Counted from the first letter of the stretch, positions 33,201 through 60,740 are shown. The stretch is DNA of 64,000 nucleotides from Escarpia spicata (GCA_963995525.1 OZ023206.1:3100241-3164240), one strand, 5' to 3'. Notes: a model not told the origin generated them from the sequence alone. Made by a program: numbers and translations.

Positions 33201-34906
33201 GCACACATACATACATACACACATGTACACATACACCCATGCCCACACATACACACATATACAAACTTACATACATACATACATGCACATAATTAATAAT
33301 TAGAGCATTTATTTATTTAAATAAATGAATGAACCTACCTACATTAATACATACATATATACATGCATATCATTTAACAATTAGAGCATGTATTTATATA
33401 AAATAACATATATGCATACATGCATACATCCATACTTCTATACATACATACATACAATACATAAACATACCTACATACAATCATACGTGCGTGCGTGCAT
33501 GCATGAATGCATGCATGCATACATGCATACAGACATACGTACATACATACATACATACATACATATATACTTACATACATAGTAAAGCCTCTAGTATTTA
33601 AAGCATTATGTCTCCAGACAGAAGCCAGCTTCTGCCTCGAGAGACAATGCTTGTTGTAGCTGCATCAGGTAGGTTGACTTGGATTTCTGGCATGACGTCT
33701 CGCACGCTTGGTTTCCAGGTTTATCTTATATATTTCGGTGTCATTTGCTGAACCACCAGTGAGACAAGCTCGCCAGATGACTCTGTCCTCGGCAAAAGTC
33801 GGCCAGAGTAGAGGGTCGATGCCGCAGTCTTTTAGATCACTCTTGACCACATCTTTGACTCTTAATTTGGGTCTGTCTACTGGACCTTAGCTCTCAGTCA
33901 ACTCCCCATAGAAAATTGTATTTTCGAGGCGGTCACTGGGCATGCGCTATGCGTGTCCAAGTCATCGTAGGTGTATGTGTTTGAGGATGTTGCTTAGTGG
34001 CGTTGACTTGCAACGCTGCAGGATCTTGAGATTAGTAATTTTATCCTGCCATTTTAGGCCAAAGATTGTTCGCAGGCAACGAAGATGAAAACTGTTGAGT
34101 TTCCATTCTTGTTTGCGGTACGTTGTCCATGTCTCTGAGCCATACAATAAAATGCTTACGAACCAAGCATGGTACACTTTCAGCTTGGTGTGCAGTGTAA
34201 GGCTCCTGTTGGACCAGACACAATTCGTGAGTCTTCCAAAGGATGTTGCAACTTTGTCACCTTTTTAGACATTATAGAGCCTAAGAAGGCGAAATTCTCC
34301 ACAGTTTCCATGGGTTCATCAATAACAGGTTTCCTGATTCCCATGGCTTATGGTGACAGTCTTTTTGACGTTGATTTTGAGATCAAAAGCTGTGCAAGTA
34401 TTTGAGAAGCTGTTCAAGATTAGTTGGTCCTCGGAATGGGAGCATAAGGCAGCATCATCAGCATAGAGGGCCTCGCACACGTGAAGTGCTGTTGTTTTTC
34501 TTGGCCTTCAAGAGTAGATGTTTGCGTCAAGCCTGGTCAAGCCTACATACATAGATGCACACAAACACACGTACATACGTACACACGTACACACGTACAC
34601 ACGTGCACACATGCACACATACACACACGTACGCACGCACGCACGCACACAGACACACACACACACGCATTCATACATATTGCTATGTATGGGTATATCG
34701 CATATACATTTACTTGGCATTGATCTATTGGTTTGACTCCGTACACTGCGTTACTTTGATGTCCAGGTCATGATGAGTTGATGAAACTCCGTCGGTCTCG
34801 AAAACAGGAAGTCACCAGCGTGATACAATCAGAAGATCATCCACCAAGTGACAGAGCAGTGAACAAAACGGACCGTTGCAGATGTGTCAGTGTACGTCGT
34901 AGCTAA
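10924..34906 (+). CDS. Polycystin-1-like protein (GPS-PLAT-5TM), 3' part of gene, seven exons
   Basis: Polycystin-1/REJ proteins are large membrane receptors cleaved at a GPS motif. Seven exons (10924-11184, 12000-12297, 13101-13684, 29759-29986, 30463-30743, 32128-33041, 34767-34906) join with matching phases (0, 1, 0, 0, 2, 1) to give 901 residues and a stop. Order: pre-GPS region with the family signature NPYVWSNSS; GPS with four Cys and CNCNHLSTF; TM1; PLAT; then TM2-TM5. The stop follows a basic tail after TM5, so the extracellular loop and channel helices TM6-TM11 of PKD1 are absent. AATAAA signals follow at 35055 and 35494. Introns carry unusual repeat loads. The N-terminal REJ/PKD repeats must lie left of 10924 or outside the window. 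An alternative donor in the last exon could extend the protein. Confidence 0.85.
11185..11860. other. Intron sequence; unassigned moderately GC-rich stretch
   Basis: The part from about 11400 to 11830 has a different base composition from its flanks and resembles an untranslated LINE leader, since a LINE endonuclease remnant follows directly. No protein could be assigned to it. Confidence 0.4.
11861..12023 (+). mobile_element. RTE-like LINE endonuclease N-terminal remnant
   Basis: The + strand reads EATRLRINIMGMCEVRWTGA then GLITSDNYIVIYS, the hallmark start of the APE endonuclease in RTE-like LINEs (E-VRW-G-G). It is preceded by a damaged GKLDN block. Similarity ends near 12023, about 16 bases before the polycystin-like sequence resumes. 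The last 24 bases overlap the predicted start of polycystin exon 2 in another frame. Confidence 0.8.
12000..12297 (+). CDS. Polycystin-like exon 2 (pre-GPS region)
   Basis: Contains RFTRNPYVWSNSSTDLIDDF and EISELRRNISIEFPVS, matching the conserved V-Y-NPF-W and L-PI-I-P pattern before the GPS. The donor is AACAG/GTAAAG at 12298, phase 1. The AG at 11998-11999 is the only acceptor whose phase (0) fits exon 1, which would place the first eight codons inside the LINE remnant. The other AG (12059-12060) would need phase 1. The exon body is secure; the 5' edge is not. Confidence 0.75.
12430..12600 (+). mobile_element. LINE ORF2 C-terminal fragment (L2/Rex-like)
   Basis: Encodes LERLGRRAFACAGPTL, a stop in place of W, then NNLPMNMRN and FKKQLKTMFF. 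The G-RAF--A-P-LWN-LP and FKK-LKT pattern is the usual end of L2/Rex/CR1-type ORF2. It lies in a polycystin intron. The 3' boundary is not clear; AT-rich sequence with no motif continues to 13100. Confidence 0.7.
12601..13100. other. AT-rich intron remainder
   Basis: Low-complexity TTATTA-rich sequence, possibly the tail of the LINE fragment before it. It ends with the polycystin exon 3 acceptor TACTTTCAG at 13092-13100. Confidence 0.5.
13101..13684 (+). CDS. Polycystin-like exon 3 (pre-GPS and first half of GPS)
   Basis: Continues from exon 2 in phase 1 (G/AT gives Asp) with DEATGTAIGHVLYVENR. It ends in CVYWNSQDEKWINDGCE, the first half of the GPS motif (C-x2-W, W, GC). The donor is GAA/GTAAGT at 13685, phase 0. 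Several NxT/S sites fit an extracellular location. The second half of the GPS is 16 kb away in exon 4. Confidence 0.9.
13818..15640 (-). mobile_element. 5'-truncated LINE in the GPS intron
   Basis: Read on the minus strand the element covers part of a linker, RT and the C-terminal domain and ends in a (TTCTTA)n-like tail at 13818-13845. The fragment is inserted antisense to the polycystin gene. Target duplications were not identified. Confidence 0.8.
13980..15621 (-). pseudogene. LINE reverse transcriptase, three broken pieces
   Basis: Piece 1 (15621-15139) has KVDKATGPDNIPAWVLRNHA and EWKMANIIPLPK. Piece 2 (15125-14724) has VVMLDFSKAFDLINHHLLLE and NRGVPQGTLSGPTFVLVYIN. Piece 3 (14699-13980) starts after the active site and has ARWTKQNDMNINSGKSKEM, DHAKLLDVPI and PVLEFACPVWHTKLP. 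The DD active site lies at the break near 14700-14720, where the reading frame is lost. It differs from both CR1 and the nested LINE at 6166. The W-x5-M-N--K-KEM pattern occurs in a jockey-superfamily group widespread in marine invertebrates. Confidence 0.82.
15641..15892. other. No recognised feature
   Basis: Intron DNA between two retroelement fragments. Confidence 0.5.
15893..16287 (+). mobile_element. CR1-like copy F, 3' fragment
   Basis: Begins at the point equal to copy A about 2898 (TTLETRRLRGDQIEVF) and continues to the family 3' end (inverted repeat, then CAATCTTTGTTAAATCTTGTTA). A short duplication (ACATTAAATTACATTA near 16012) and a stop break the reading frame. It is strongly 5' truncated, as is usual for CR1. 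Confidence 0.9.
16288..16670. other. No recognised feature
   Basis: Sequence between copy F and the 30-bp satellite. GC content rises briefly at 16440-16480. Nothing assignable. Confidence 0.5.
16671..18106 (+). repeat. 30-bp satellite, left array (about 48 units)
   Basis: The unit is TAATAAGAGATCAGTCAGAG followed by ATACATTCAA, with scattered single-base variants. The whole 570-bp block starting at 16681 recurs at 17251 (the same TCTGTCAG variant at 16741 and 17311), so the array grew by duplicating 19-unit blocks. Because 30 is a multiple of three, both strands read open for hundreds of codons; these are not genes. The array lies in the polycystin GPS intron and is interrupted on the right by CR1 copy B. 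Confidence 0.97.
18112..18708 (+). CDS. CR1 copy B ORF1: complete SGNH esterase domain (5'-truncated ORF)
   Basis: The frame is open from the left end of the element. It opens with the linker (ANRRRSYSKAVIEGA), then block I FMGDSIMRKTDK with the Ser nucleophile, block III VHVGTNNAD with the oxyanion Asn, and block V DGLHLSGKG with Asp and His. All catalytic blocks are intact. It ends SGTGCICLN and TAG. The zinc finger present in copies C and D is missing because of the 5' truncation. There is no start codon of its own at the expected place. Confidence 0.88.
   Translation, partial: SDNNQTDANRRRSYSKAVIEGAMRKERVFMGDSIMRKTDKTLSEGKDIVVCLPGARIEHVTDRVEKVLGHGKGGSILVHVGTNNADREGTTAIVQNYRQLVRKLKKTRVEQVILSGMLPVMGGRGATYRNCKRMAINALAEQMCEEEGVGFTDLWGYFFGREDMYMRDGLHLSGKGAAVFSENLLQSVDSGTGCICLN
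18699..18705 (+). promoter_or_regulatory. Putative -1 frameshift heptamer TTTAAAC (copy B)
   Basis: ORF1 ends TGT TTA AAC TAG. The codon before the heptamer differs from copy A (TGT for TAT), yet the heptamer is unchanged and ORF2 continues in the -1 frame. Confidence 0.55.
18699..21575 (+). pseudogene. CR1 copy B ORF2, at least four lesions
   Basis: The endonuclease starts well (LNARSIVNK, ITESW, GDFN) but stops at TAA 19383-19385, and the catalytic SDH reads IDH (near 19427). Compared with copy A, five bases are missing near 19984-19991, and one T is missing from the run near 20455, each shifting the frame. A TGA at 21405-21407 ends the C-terminal part early. RT motifs DFQKAFDKVPH, GVPQGSVLG and FADD remain. 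Otherwise very close to copy A, so the copy is young but dead. Confidence 0.92.
21677..28510 (+). repeat. 30-bp satellite, right array (about 228 units)
   Basis: Same unit as at 16671, resumed directly after CR1 copy B. Single-base variants show higher-order blocks: about 22771-24270 recurs at 24871-26370 (2,100 bp = 70 units apart), about 21720-22400 recurs at 24150-24830 (2,430 bp = 81 units), a 180-bp block near 23540 recurs at 23720, and about 26290-26850 recurs at 27160-27720 (870 bp = 29 units). Long open frames on both strands (decapeptides such as IRDQSEIHSI and TDLLLLNVSL) are a by-product of the 30-bp period. Confidence 0.97.
28511..28860 (+). mobile_element. Retroposon 3' end with (ATT)n tail, inserted at the satellite edge
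   Basis: AT-rich sequence ending in GTGAAGCGCCACGAAC, then GGATGTGGCGCAATACC and an (ATT)n run. A GCGCC/GGCGC hairpin followed by an (ATT)n tail is a common 3' end of animal LINEs and of SINEs that borrow it; the element at 44788-45300 ends in the same way. No coding part remains. Confidence 0.6.
28861..28887 (+). repeat. Solo 30-bp satellite unit
   Basis: One unit (TAATAAGAGATCAGTCAGAG then ATACATT) separated from the main array by the retroposon tail. It marks the original right edge of the array. Confidence 0.9.
28888..29105. other. No recognised feature
   Basis: Intron DNA between the solo unit and the CR1 fossil. Confidence 0.5.
29106..29335 (+). mobile_element. CR1-like copy G, old and degraded fragment
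   Basis: Aligns by eye with copy A about 2705-2925 with many substitutions and gaps: relics of PLYKTIVRPHLEYC, of RRATK-P-LR-LSYE, and of the ECGLTTLE block are recognisable at DNA level. Much more diverged than the other copies, so the family has been active over a long time. Confidence 0.7.
29336..29758. other. End of the GPS intron
   Basis: Unique AT-rich sequence with a pyrimidine-rich stretch (TGTTGTTCTGTCTTG) leading to the acceptor GCGTGCAG at 29751-29758. Confidence 0.6.
29759..29986 (+). CDS. Polycystin-like exon 4 (second half of GPS, TM1)
   Basis: Joins exon 3 in phase 0 to complete the GPS: VSPETSSSSLVCNCNHLSTF. In this family cleavage occurs after HL, here HL/S. A hydrophobic helix follows (VTLSTVLVVWFIYILFVVW), then basic WARHR facing the cytoplasm. 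The donor is AAT/GTAGGT at 29987, phase 0. A further GT four bases on (29991) is possible but would put a TAG-containing extension out of frame. Confidence 0.93.
30010..30225. repeat. (TG)n / (TGCG)n microsatellites
   Basis: Mixed GTGT and CACA tracts, then a pure GCGT tetranucleotide run of about 80 bp (30137-30220), all within the short intron between exons 4 and 5. Overlapping open stretches rich in Cys/Val/Arg are artefacts. Confidence 0.95.
30463..30743 (+). CDS. Polycystin-like exon 5 (PLAT domain)
   Basis: Encodes RQVTFLVDNEDDAEYLYLVT, then GKGAGTSARVSLTMVGNEG and SLILSIDYSNIDHYW. The Y-V-V-TG---GAGT-A-V-----G-EG pattern is the PLAT/LH2 beta-sandwich found right after TM1 in all polycystin-1 proteins, where it binds lipids and partner proteins. 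Acceptor TTGTAG at 30457-30462, donor CTG/GTACGT at 30744, phase 2. Confidence 0.93.
30755..30870. repeat. (CA)n/(CACG)n-rich tract
   Basis: Imperfect CACACG and CGCGCACA dinucleotide-type repeats beginning 11 bp after the exon 5 donor. Confidence 0.9.
30953..32127 (+). repeat. 47-bp intronic minisatellite, 25 units, ending at the exon 6 splice acceptor
   Basis: 1,175 bp is exactly 25 x 47. Each unit begins GTTTAATAATCACCGACATA and ends AATGTGTTGCTGTAG or the AAG variant. The last unit's TTGTAG (32122-32127) is the acceptor of exon 6, and the exon opens with GTTT like every unit. Thirteen units end in TAG and twelve in AAG. The array fills 85 percent of the 1,384-bp intron. Each unit is therefore a potential decoy 3' splice site; 47 is not a multiple of three, so wrong use shifts the frame. 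Confidence 0.95.
32128..33041 (+). CDS. Polycystin-like exon 6 (end of PLAT, TM2-TM5)
   Basis: Completes the Trp codon split with exon 5, then WFLYQITVHDTQTDE and LNFVCDKRLPP end the PLAT. The family block FTRVERLSGCFAFIMSSML opens TM2. TM3 is GVESALMVMPINILIVFLF, then a hydrophilic cytoplasmic loop of about 70 residues rich in Lys, Ser and Asp, TM4 YIAWALTVAVCTVSSYVTLM and TM5 AKVAITVCVMTFILKRP. The donor AAGG/GTTAGT at 33042 leaves phase 1. Helix number and order agree with TM2-TM5 of PKD1. Confidence 0.92.
33190..33585. repeat. (ACAT)n tetranucleotide tracts
   Basis: Imperfect ACAT/CATA repeats with unique spacers, in the last polycystin intron. The Tyr/Thr/His-rich open stretches over them are not genes. 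Confidence 0.93.
33610..34500 (-). mobile_element. LINE RT fragment in the last polycystin intron
   Basis: The minus strand encodes LYADDAALCSHSEDQL (active site near 34465), then FDLKINVKKT, and, after a frameshift, YHAWFVSILLYGSETWTTYR and HLRCLRTIFGLKWQDKI. A further frame shift leads to the C-terminal block DLKDCGIDPLLWPTFAEDR. This is the post-palm half of an RT from a LINE group with YADD, broken in three places and inserted antisense to the host gene. Confidence 0.85.
34540..34675. repeat. (CA)n/(GTAC)n-rich tract
   Basis: ACACACGTAC-type repeats about 90 bp before the exon 7 acceptor. Open stretches over it are artefacts. Confidence 0.9.
34767..34906 (+). CDS. Polycystin-like exon 7 (basic cytoplasmic tail and stop)
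   Basis: Acceptor TGATGTCCAG at 34757-34766, phase 1 as needed by exon 6. Encodes GHDELMKLRRSRKQEV, then a polar stretch and CRCVSVRRS before TAA at 34904-34906. Basic residues after TM5 are usual in polycystins, but the next helix normally follows within a few dozen residues. A GTACGT at 34892 could act as a donor in phase 0 and bypass the stop; exon 5 uses the same GTACGT hexamer. No downstream channel-like exon was recognised. Confidence 0.65.
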
Positions 34907-35054
34907 TGTCACCTAATCAAACGTATTTTCCACGTGGGTGTGGAGTTGTTTCAATGTGCAGCCAGCATGGCTGATTCAGTCAGCTAACCTACGGTCGCAT
35001 TACCTGTTTTCATATATCCTGCAATTAATGTGGCACACTGCCTGTCGGTAACCA

Positions 35055-35060
35055 AATAAA
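35055..35060 (+). promoter_or_regulatory. Polyadenylation signal AATAAA (polycystin-like gene)
   Basis: About 150 bp after the stop. It supports a transcript end soon after exon 7. Confidence 0.5.
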
Positions 35061-35493
35061 AGACGATACTGCTACATGCATCATATGAGTGCTGTGGTTC
35101 TTGGTAATGGTCTGGGAACAAAACGACGGGAATACTTCATGCAAGAGGGAGTGCAGCAGTTCACAAACTTTAGTCTCTGGTGTATCTTAATTAAATATGT
35201 CAGCGACAAACGTAGCTCTGGTGTATGTGTCATAACGGAGAGACATTGTAGAACATGTGCGGTTTGACATTTCATAGTATTTTGGAAATAACTTTAGATT
35301 TGAAACGGTTCAACAACTGTTTGTGCATTCCTTTGGCTGATTCTATTTCATAAAACAGTGTGTTGAATTGCGCTTTGTTTGAATTCGCCCCGACATAAGA
35401 CGGAATCCAGTGAATAATTTGTAATGTGTGGTATTAGTTTAAGCAATATATCTATATATGCTATCAGCTATAACATGGTCCGTAACTGACAAC

Positions 35494-35499
35494 AATAAA
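35494..35499 (+). promoter_or_regulatory. Second AATAAA downstream of the polycystin-like gene
   Basis: About 590 bp after the stop, followed by a T/G-rich stretch (TGAATATTTGTGTTTATTTT) that looks like a downstream element. Confidence 0.5.
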
Positions 35500-35589
35500 A
35501 GGACTTGAATATTTGTGTTTATTTTATTCACGCCATCAAATGTTGCAGGAGTAAAAGAGGCAAGTAGATCATTTACTTCCATTACTTGG

Positions 35590-35668
35590 TATTACTGCTG
35601 ACACCTCAGAATACTGTTGACACCTCATAATACTGCTGACACCTCAGAATACTGCTGACACCTCATAA
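35590..35668. repeat. 19-bp tandem repeat, four units
   Basis: The unit AATACTGCTGACACCTCAG alternates with a variant ending CTCAT. Confidence 0.9.
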
Positions 35669-37708
35669 TACATATAATGTTTAAATCTTTGTATTGTTAT
35701 GGTCGATGTTCGTTATGAATTTCACCTTCTTGTATAGAATATAACGGGTAACGATTATTGTTTGTTGCGCGTCTGATCTCAGGTTCCAGTGGCTAAATAA
35801 GTTATATATGTATGTTACTTTGACTATTATTACTGCTATTGTTATTATAATCACGCGAGGTCAATCCGTTTTGCTTAGCATGACTACAAACGTCATTTAT
35901 ATATAACAAAGTCAGATATTAAAGTTGGCTTATTTGTGTTTTGTCTGATGTTGTAGACAACGATACATGCTGCCATCAATGATCAGAGTTTTCTGTTATT
36001 TACCTTTAACCTGGTCAAAACCGTACTTTGTGTCGTTGAACGGCGTGTCAGTGAATCGTCTTCCTTTGCCGTCTCTCTAGGCACTTTACTACGTAAGTGA
36101 CGGAATTGTCGCCTTACGTCATTTCCGCTCACACAAGGTAATGGTCATGAAATAGCTTTCTGGTTTAACTCGGACTACGTATGTACGGTGTAAGGGGATG
36201 CAAAGGAAAACGTTCAACATATTTGGATCAATGTGCAATGCTACTATCGACTTGGCACATTTGCAAGTTGTTATATGTTATGACTTTTTGTGCGAGAGAC
36301 GATACGTCCGAATGGGCACGTTTTTAGTTGCATAGGCCATGTAGTGATGAATGCGTTACTAAAACAAATCGTTCGGTGCCTGTTATATTTATATTTACCG
36401 AACGCAGACACTTTAACCAGACCAGAAAGTTTGATCCTACGTTGAAACAGTTTACAGTAGCGGTAGTTGTTTTTTTCAGCGAGTGTTTCAATGTCCAAAA
36501 CCGGACTGTTTATCGAGAGCACGTTGAATGGATGGTTTCTAATAACAGTGAAGAAGAAAACCTATAGCCAATTACTAACTGTTATTCAGTCCTGAACTTA
36601 GACATTTCCACGAGTACGCACAGTGATGACGCAGAAAGTCAGTAGTTGATCAATTGTACCATAATAACTGATCACGTTCGATTATAACGTTCACAGCGCA
36701 TGTCTTGCCTGCTGTCTACCTACAAGAAACGTGTATTCTGTGCTGATTATAAAATATTCCAACCACGACCCGATTATCAGATATCGTCGAAACCCACAAC
36801 CGAACGTGCTACGGACGTTGTTGACGTGATAGTAAAATGCACGTCACTACATTTATCCGCTGTAAGTAATCAGGATTTACGGCATCTTTATGTATTCCAT
36901 GTACATAATTATATATACATATATATAACACAGAACATGTACGTAAAATCAAGGTGAGATAACACAACATACTTATACCGTCAAACGAAGAACATTTGTT
37001 CGGTATGGCAGCTAGAATGGTTGATTTTAACAAAAAAATACTTAAAATGTGTTTCTTCCACATTCCAGTAGTTTTGTATAATTTATCATCAACAAATGTA
37101 CCTATTATAACAATTACATATCTCGAAAACACTTTTATACATGGACCAGGTGTGACACTTTCAAACAATCGATGCGATTACCCAATGTTTCTTCGGCATT
37201 TACGGAAACCCTCCTTTTTGACACCATAAACATTCGTTTAGATTGTTGTGTACTCCTGGATATTCGCCACAATATGTAAAAAACATTTTTGTTTTATGCT
37301 TTATCTTTGGAGTAATGACCCAAAATGTGCCGAAATTTTTTGCATTTACCATTACATAGATTGCAAATTCAAAATAAAATGTAAATATACAAAATTGAAA
37401 TGTTTTTAAACAGATTGTAGAGAATATCCAGGAGAACAATACAAGACTGATTACCATATCATTATTACTTCCAGTGTTGCAATTTTTATATGTGCTACAT
37501 TTGGCGGCCATTTTGTTTGTTACCATGGAAACGTGGGGGTAGGGCAGAAAAAAAAATCAATATTGTTTACTCAGTAAGACCTTCTCTGCCGCTTGGGCAC
37601 AAACAATGATATGAAGTACAACTTGAAGAGTCAACGTCATCCAAATAAAATGGACGGGGAATTCAAAGTAAGTCCCATGTTGGCAACTGTAGTTGGTGAC
37701 GCTCTGTG
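35669..37708. other. Intergenic DNA between the two convergent genes, no recognised gene
   Basis: No protein family could be read on either strand. One 57-bp stretch at about 36082-36138 has splice-like borders but no supporting similarity. Confidence 0.5.
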
Positions 37709-37714
37709 TTTATT
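37709..37714 (-). promoter_or_regulatory. Possible polyadenylation signal of the calmodulin-like gene
   Basis: TTTATT on + gives AATAAA on -, about 575 bp beyond the stop codon at 38289. No closer canonical signal was seen. Confidence 0.35.
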
Positions 37715-38288
37715 TTCCAACAAACCTTGTAACACGATACAAAAGCACTGTCCCTACAAATACGACAATACACAACTTCATGATTAACAATTTAAATGTT
37801 GTTTACAAAATATGATCACATACAACATAATATGGCATATACCACGAATTGGTGTTGGTTTGAGTAATGCTAGTTAGTGTGCGACAGCGGATGGTTGGAT
37901 CACGGAGAAACGGGTCAACATGACAGTCGGTTAGCGCAGCTGGACTCTGCCTCGTCAAGGGAACTAAACTTTTAGAATGACAAACATGCATCTACTCTTA
38001 CAGTTATCTACACAGGTCATGGGAATGCCAAAGGGCAGCAGCTATTCCTAAAATAAGATTGTTTATGAATGTTATTAAACAGCCTAACAGTGAAATGACG
38101 TTAAAGTTACCAGTTCAGTTACGTACTAGAGAGTACTAATCAATCAATAGTTCACTCCCATCATTTGATGTATCGATTTGTGACATATGCGGTTTCATGG
38201 CGTATTACGACATACTCTGGAATGGATTCTGGTGTTTTGCTTTGGAAGATCTTTGAAACACATTGCCATGCGTTGAATTGCTCGAATT

Positions 38289-58204
<19,916 letters not shown>

Positions 58205-58494
58205 CTGAAAAGATGCAAATTAAAAGGAACAATATATTTTAAAAAGGAAACATTCATTCTCATACTTTCAACATTCATTCAAAACCGACGGTTAGCAAAG
58301 CGGTACAAACCGACGGTTGGTTTGGTAACATTATTTCTATTTTTACATCTTACGTCATATCGAATGTGCGCATGATCATCGTAACAAACAGTTTCAAAAA
58401 TTAACATTACCATTTTCTATTCAAAGTGATAATCAAAGTCTACAGTGATTGCGTGCAATTGAAACTGGCATTTATGTCTTGACAAATGTTATCC
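58205..58494. other. Probable intron, no recognised feature
   Basis: Contains a short AAACCGACGGTT repeat (58278 and 58308). The missing first exon of the calmodulin-like gene was not found here. Confidence 0.4.
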
Positions 58495-58772
58495 TACTAA
58501 ACTAGCTGATAACAATCAATAATTACTTTTAGCTGTTCATTGAAATTTGCACAGAATTAAAACTTGTAAATATGATGCATGTTTTGGGGGTTCGGATTAA
58601 TCCATCTTTTACGAACCACCCCCTTAGAAAACGAACCCCCCGGTCGGAACATTAACACCCACCTCCTTTTTTCACACTAAACCAGCTGCATAGCAATCAG
58701 TAATTGCTTTAACTGTTCAATGAAATTTGACCAGAGTTAAAACCTGCAGATACAATAAATTTTTGAGAGGGG
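58495..58772 (+). repeat. Diverged direct repeat of about 95 bp
   Basis: CTAAACTAGCTGATAACAAT (58497) and CTAAACCAGCTGCATAGCAA (58677) begin two similar stretches that include GTTCATTGAAATTTG and AATTAAAACTTG, separated by about 85 bp. Confidence 0.75.
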
Positions 58773-58789
58773 ATTTCAACATTATCCCT

Positions 58790-59101
58790 GAGAAGTACTC
58801 CACTCCTACGCCTGGTCACAGCAGTGTTATGCAAGCAGAAGCCTGAACTTGCAGAAGCAATTGGCATGTGCAAAGATGATCTGCCATCTCCGAGCGTGCT
58901 ACCAGAAAAGTTGCATCGATGGGAGCAAACTACCAGAAGTGCCAGCGCTCTTTGACGCCTGAAAACCTTCATGCGGGCCGGTATGGGCCAAGGATGTCTC
59001 TCCTCGATGATGTTCCTGTTGATGTCAATCAAACGGTGGATTATTTTGCAGACCGTTTCCCAAGGACACTGCAACTAAACAGTATCCTGTATGAAAGCTA
59101 A
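58790..59101 (+). pseudogene. hAT-type transposase C-terminal relic
   Basis: In three frames the + strand gives CKDDLPSPSVLPEKLHRWEQ, then LRRLKTFMRAGMGQ-like sequence (a TGA replaces one codon), and DDVPVDVNQTVDYFADRFPR then TLQLN. The order K-DLP-P--F--E-HRW, LKT--R--M, HRDIPVDV---ID-FA---PR-LQL is the C-terminal dimerisation region of hAT/ZMYM-like transposases. Frameshifts between the parts make it dead. Confidence 0.72.
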
Positions 59102-59153
59102 TGTGCCACCGAGGCAGATGAACGCTTTCAAGTGAATCAATTTGATACATATA

Positions 59154-59175
59154 TAATAAATTAACTTCTTTTGCA

Positions 59176-59222
<47 letters not shown>

Positions 59223-59430
59223 AATTAACTTCTTTTGTACCTAAGTCCTCGGAAATCAAGCTCAGAGGCGTATCAATACAAAAGGCTTAGTCGCAGAATC
59301 GATAAGCCATATTAAAGTCGTTAACAGATGGATCGATATGACAGGGAGCTAAAGTGGATACGCAAAGTTACAAACGTTTTTAAATTACGGCGAAATTGTG
59401 AAATATTTTCAACTGATATTCCAGACAGTT
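59154..59430 (-). mobile_element. L2/Rex-like LINE 3' end, same family as 44790-45300
   Basis: The minus strand encodes ENISQFRRNLKTF and the 3' UTR blocks ATACGCCTCTGAGC and GACTTAGG, matching the copy at 45060-45270. A (TA)n run (59178-59219) is flanked by two copies of TAATAAATTAACTTCTTTTG, as if the 3' terminus was duplicated around it. Confidence 0.8.
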
Positions 59431-59689
59431 GGTTCAGCAACAGAAAATGTCCTATTTCCAATATTAGTAATAATAGTAATAGTAATGCTTTTAATTCAGA
59501 CAGACAGTTTAGATTTAAAAATAATAAAATAAGTAAAAATAAAAAATAAATCAATACGTTGATAAAACAGTATATCGATATAAAAAATAATTACATTGAT
59601 AAAAACAATATATTTAAGAAAATATATAAAGCCAGGATCCATTGATGCTGCCATTCCGGCGAACAATACATTTTGCTGGTAATAATGTT

Positions 59690-60740
59690 GTGAATAATGG
59701 TATTCATAGATGTGTTGATTATTGTCATTAAGCTACAAAAACCGCCGTTCTGACAGTAACTTTACATGATTTTACATTAGCTGTAGCGAACATGTGGCTA
59801 GCGCCACATCTCATAGGCAGATTGTTCAATATTCTATATGAATTGTTACAAGCAACAATACGTTGGTAAAAATTTGCTTTTCTACAATTTACCCATAGAG
59901 CACACATATAAGTATTACTAAAATATGCAAATATGATATTTTTCCGTAACATACAAACATATCTTGGCATAAAAAAGTTCCACTTTGGCTTGACTGTCAG
60001 GTATTTACAAGACGTGGCAAAATTTGTCTTTCCTCCTAATGCATTCCCCTGGCAAGATATGCGTTTCTAGAATCAAAGTACATGATCAGGGATTTACGGC
60101 ATTATACAGAGCGTCGAGCTAACGCTCATAGCAGTAACATATATGTCGGGTAAAGCTTGAAGTCCATTGGCGGAAGAAGCAAACAGAAATAGGTCAGCAG
60201 CGTATTTCAGGTGATAAACAACCATATCACCAAGGCTACAACCAATAGTTTGTGTGTGAAGTTATACACTCAGATTGTCCGTATAAAGGTAACATGTAAA
60301 GGGGATAATTTTGCTTAACACCGTTCCCCACTAAAAAAAAGTCTGAGTAGGTAGATCACCATCGGATACATACAAATTGGTTATTTAACTCATTGCTGAG
60401 TACTCTTAAAATATATTTCAGTACACCGCGTTGTAGTAATTTTGTTAAAAGCTTATGTCGATTGACTCGATCAAATGATCTTGAGGCATCTAGAAACGCA
60501 GCATGCATAGCTGAATAGTGTTTAATGTAAAACTTTAATAGTTTCTTAAATGCCCCGTTCCATAGTTTGGCTTAAATCCAAATTTATGTTGCATAGTTTC
60601 TAAGTACACTTCTATTTTGTTGAATAACACAGTATCTATCAGTTTCGAACATACATTAGAAAGGCATATTGGCCTGTAATTACCTTTTTCATTTACCTGT
60701 CTATTTTTGTCTTTAATAACCTGTACAATAACAGACTATG
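59690..60740 (-). mobile_element. Degraded LINE RT (YADD type)
   Basis: The minus strand shows KDKNRQVNEKGNYRPICLSN (near 60700), HKFGFKPNYGTG, AFLDAS/QDHLI relics, FTCYLYTDNLSV, HLKYAADLFLFASSANGLQA (active site YADD changed to YAAD, near 60200), ARYVCMLRKN and LPMRCGASHMFATANV (near 59800). These are the ordered blocks of an RT family common in marine invertebrates. Stops are frequent. Confidence 0.78.

Noticed and set aside
36082..36138. Possible exon with pyrimidine-rich TCTCTCTAG acceptor and AAG/GTAATG donor, open in one frame only
   Set aside because: 57 bp with no similarity I can name and no partner exon. It does not resemble the polycystin segment expected after TM5.
37593..37787. 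64-codon open stretch with a GTAAGT inside
   Set aside because: No recognisable family and overlaps the proposed polyadenylation region of the opposite gene.
58709..59074. 121-codon minus-strand frame
   Set aside because: Shadow of the hAT relic, whose + strand frames carry the family motifs.
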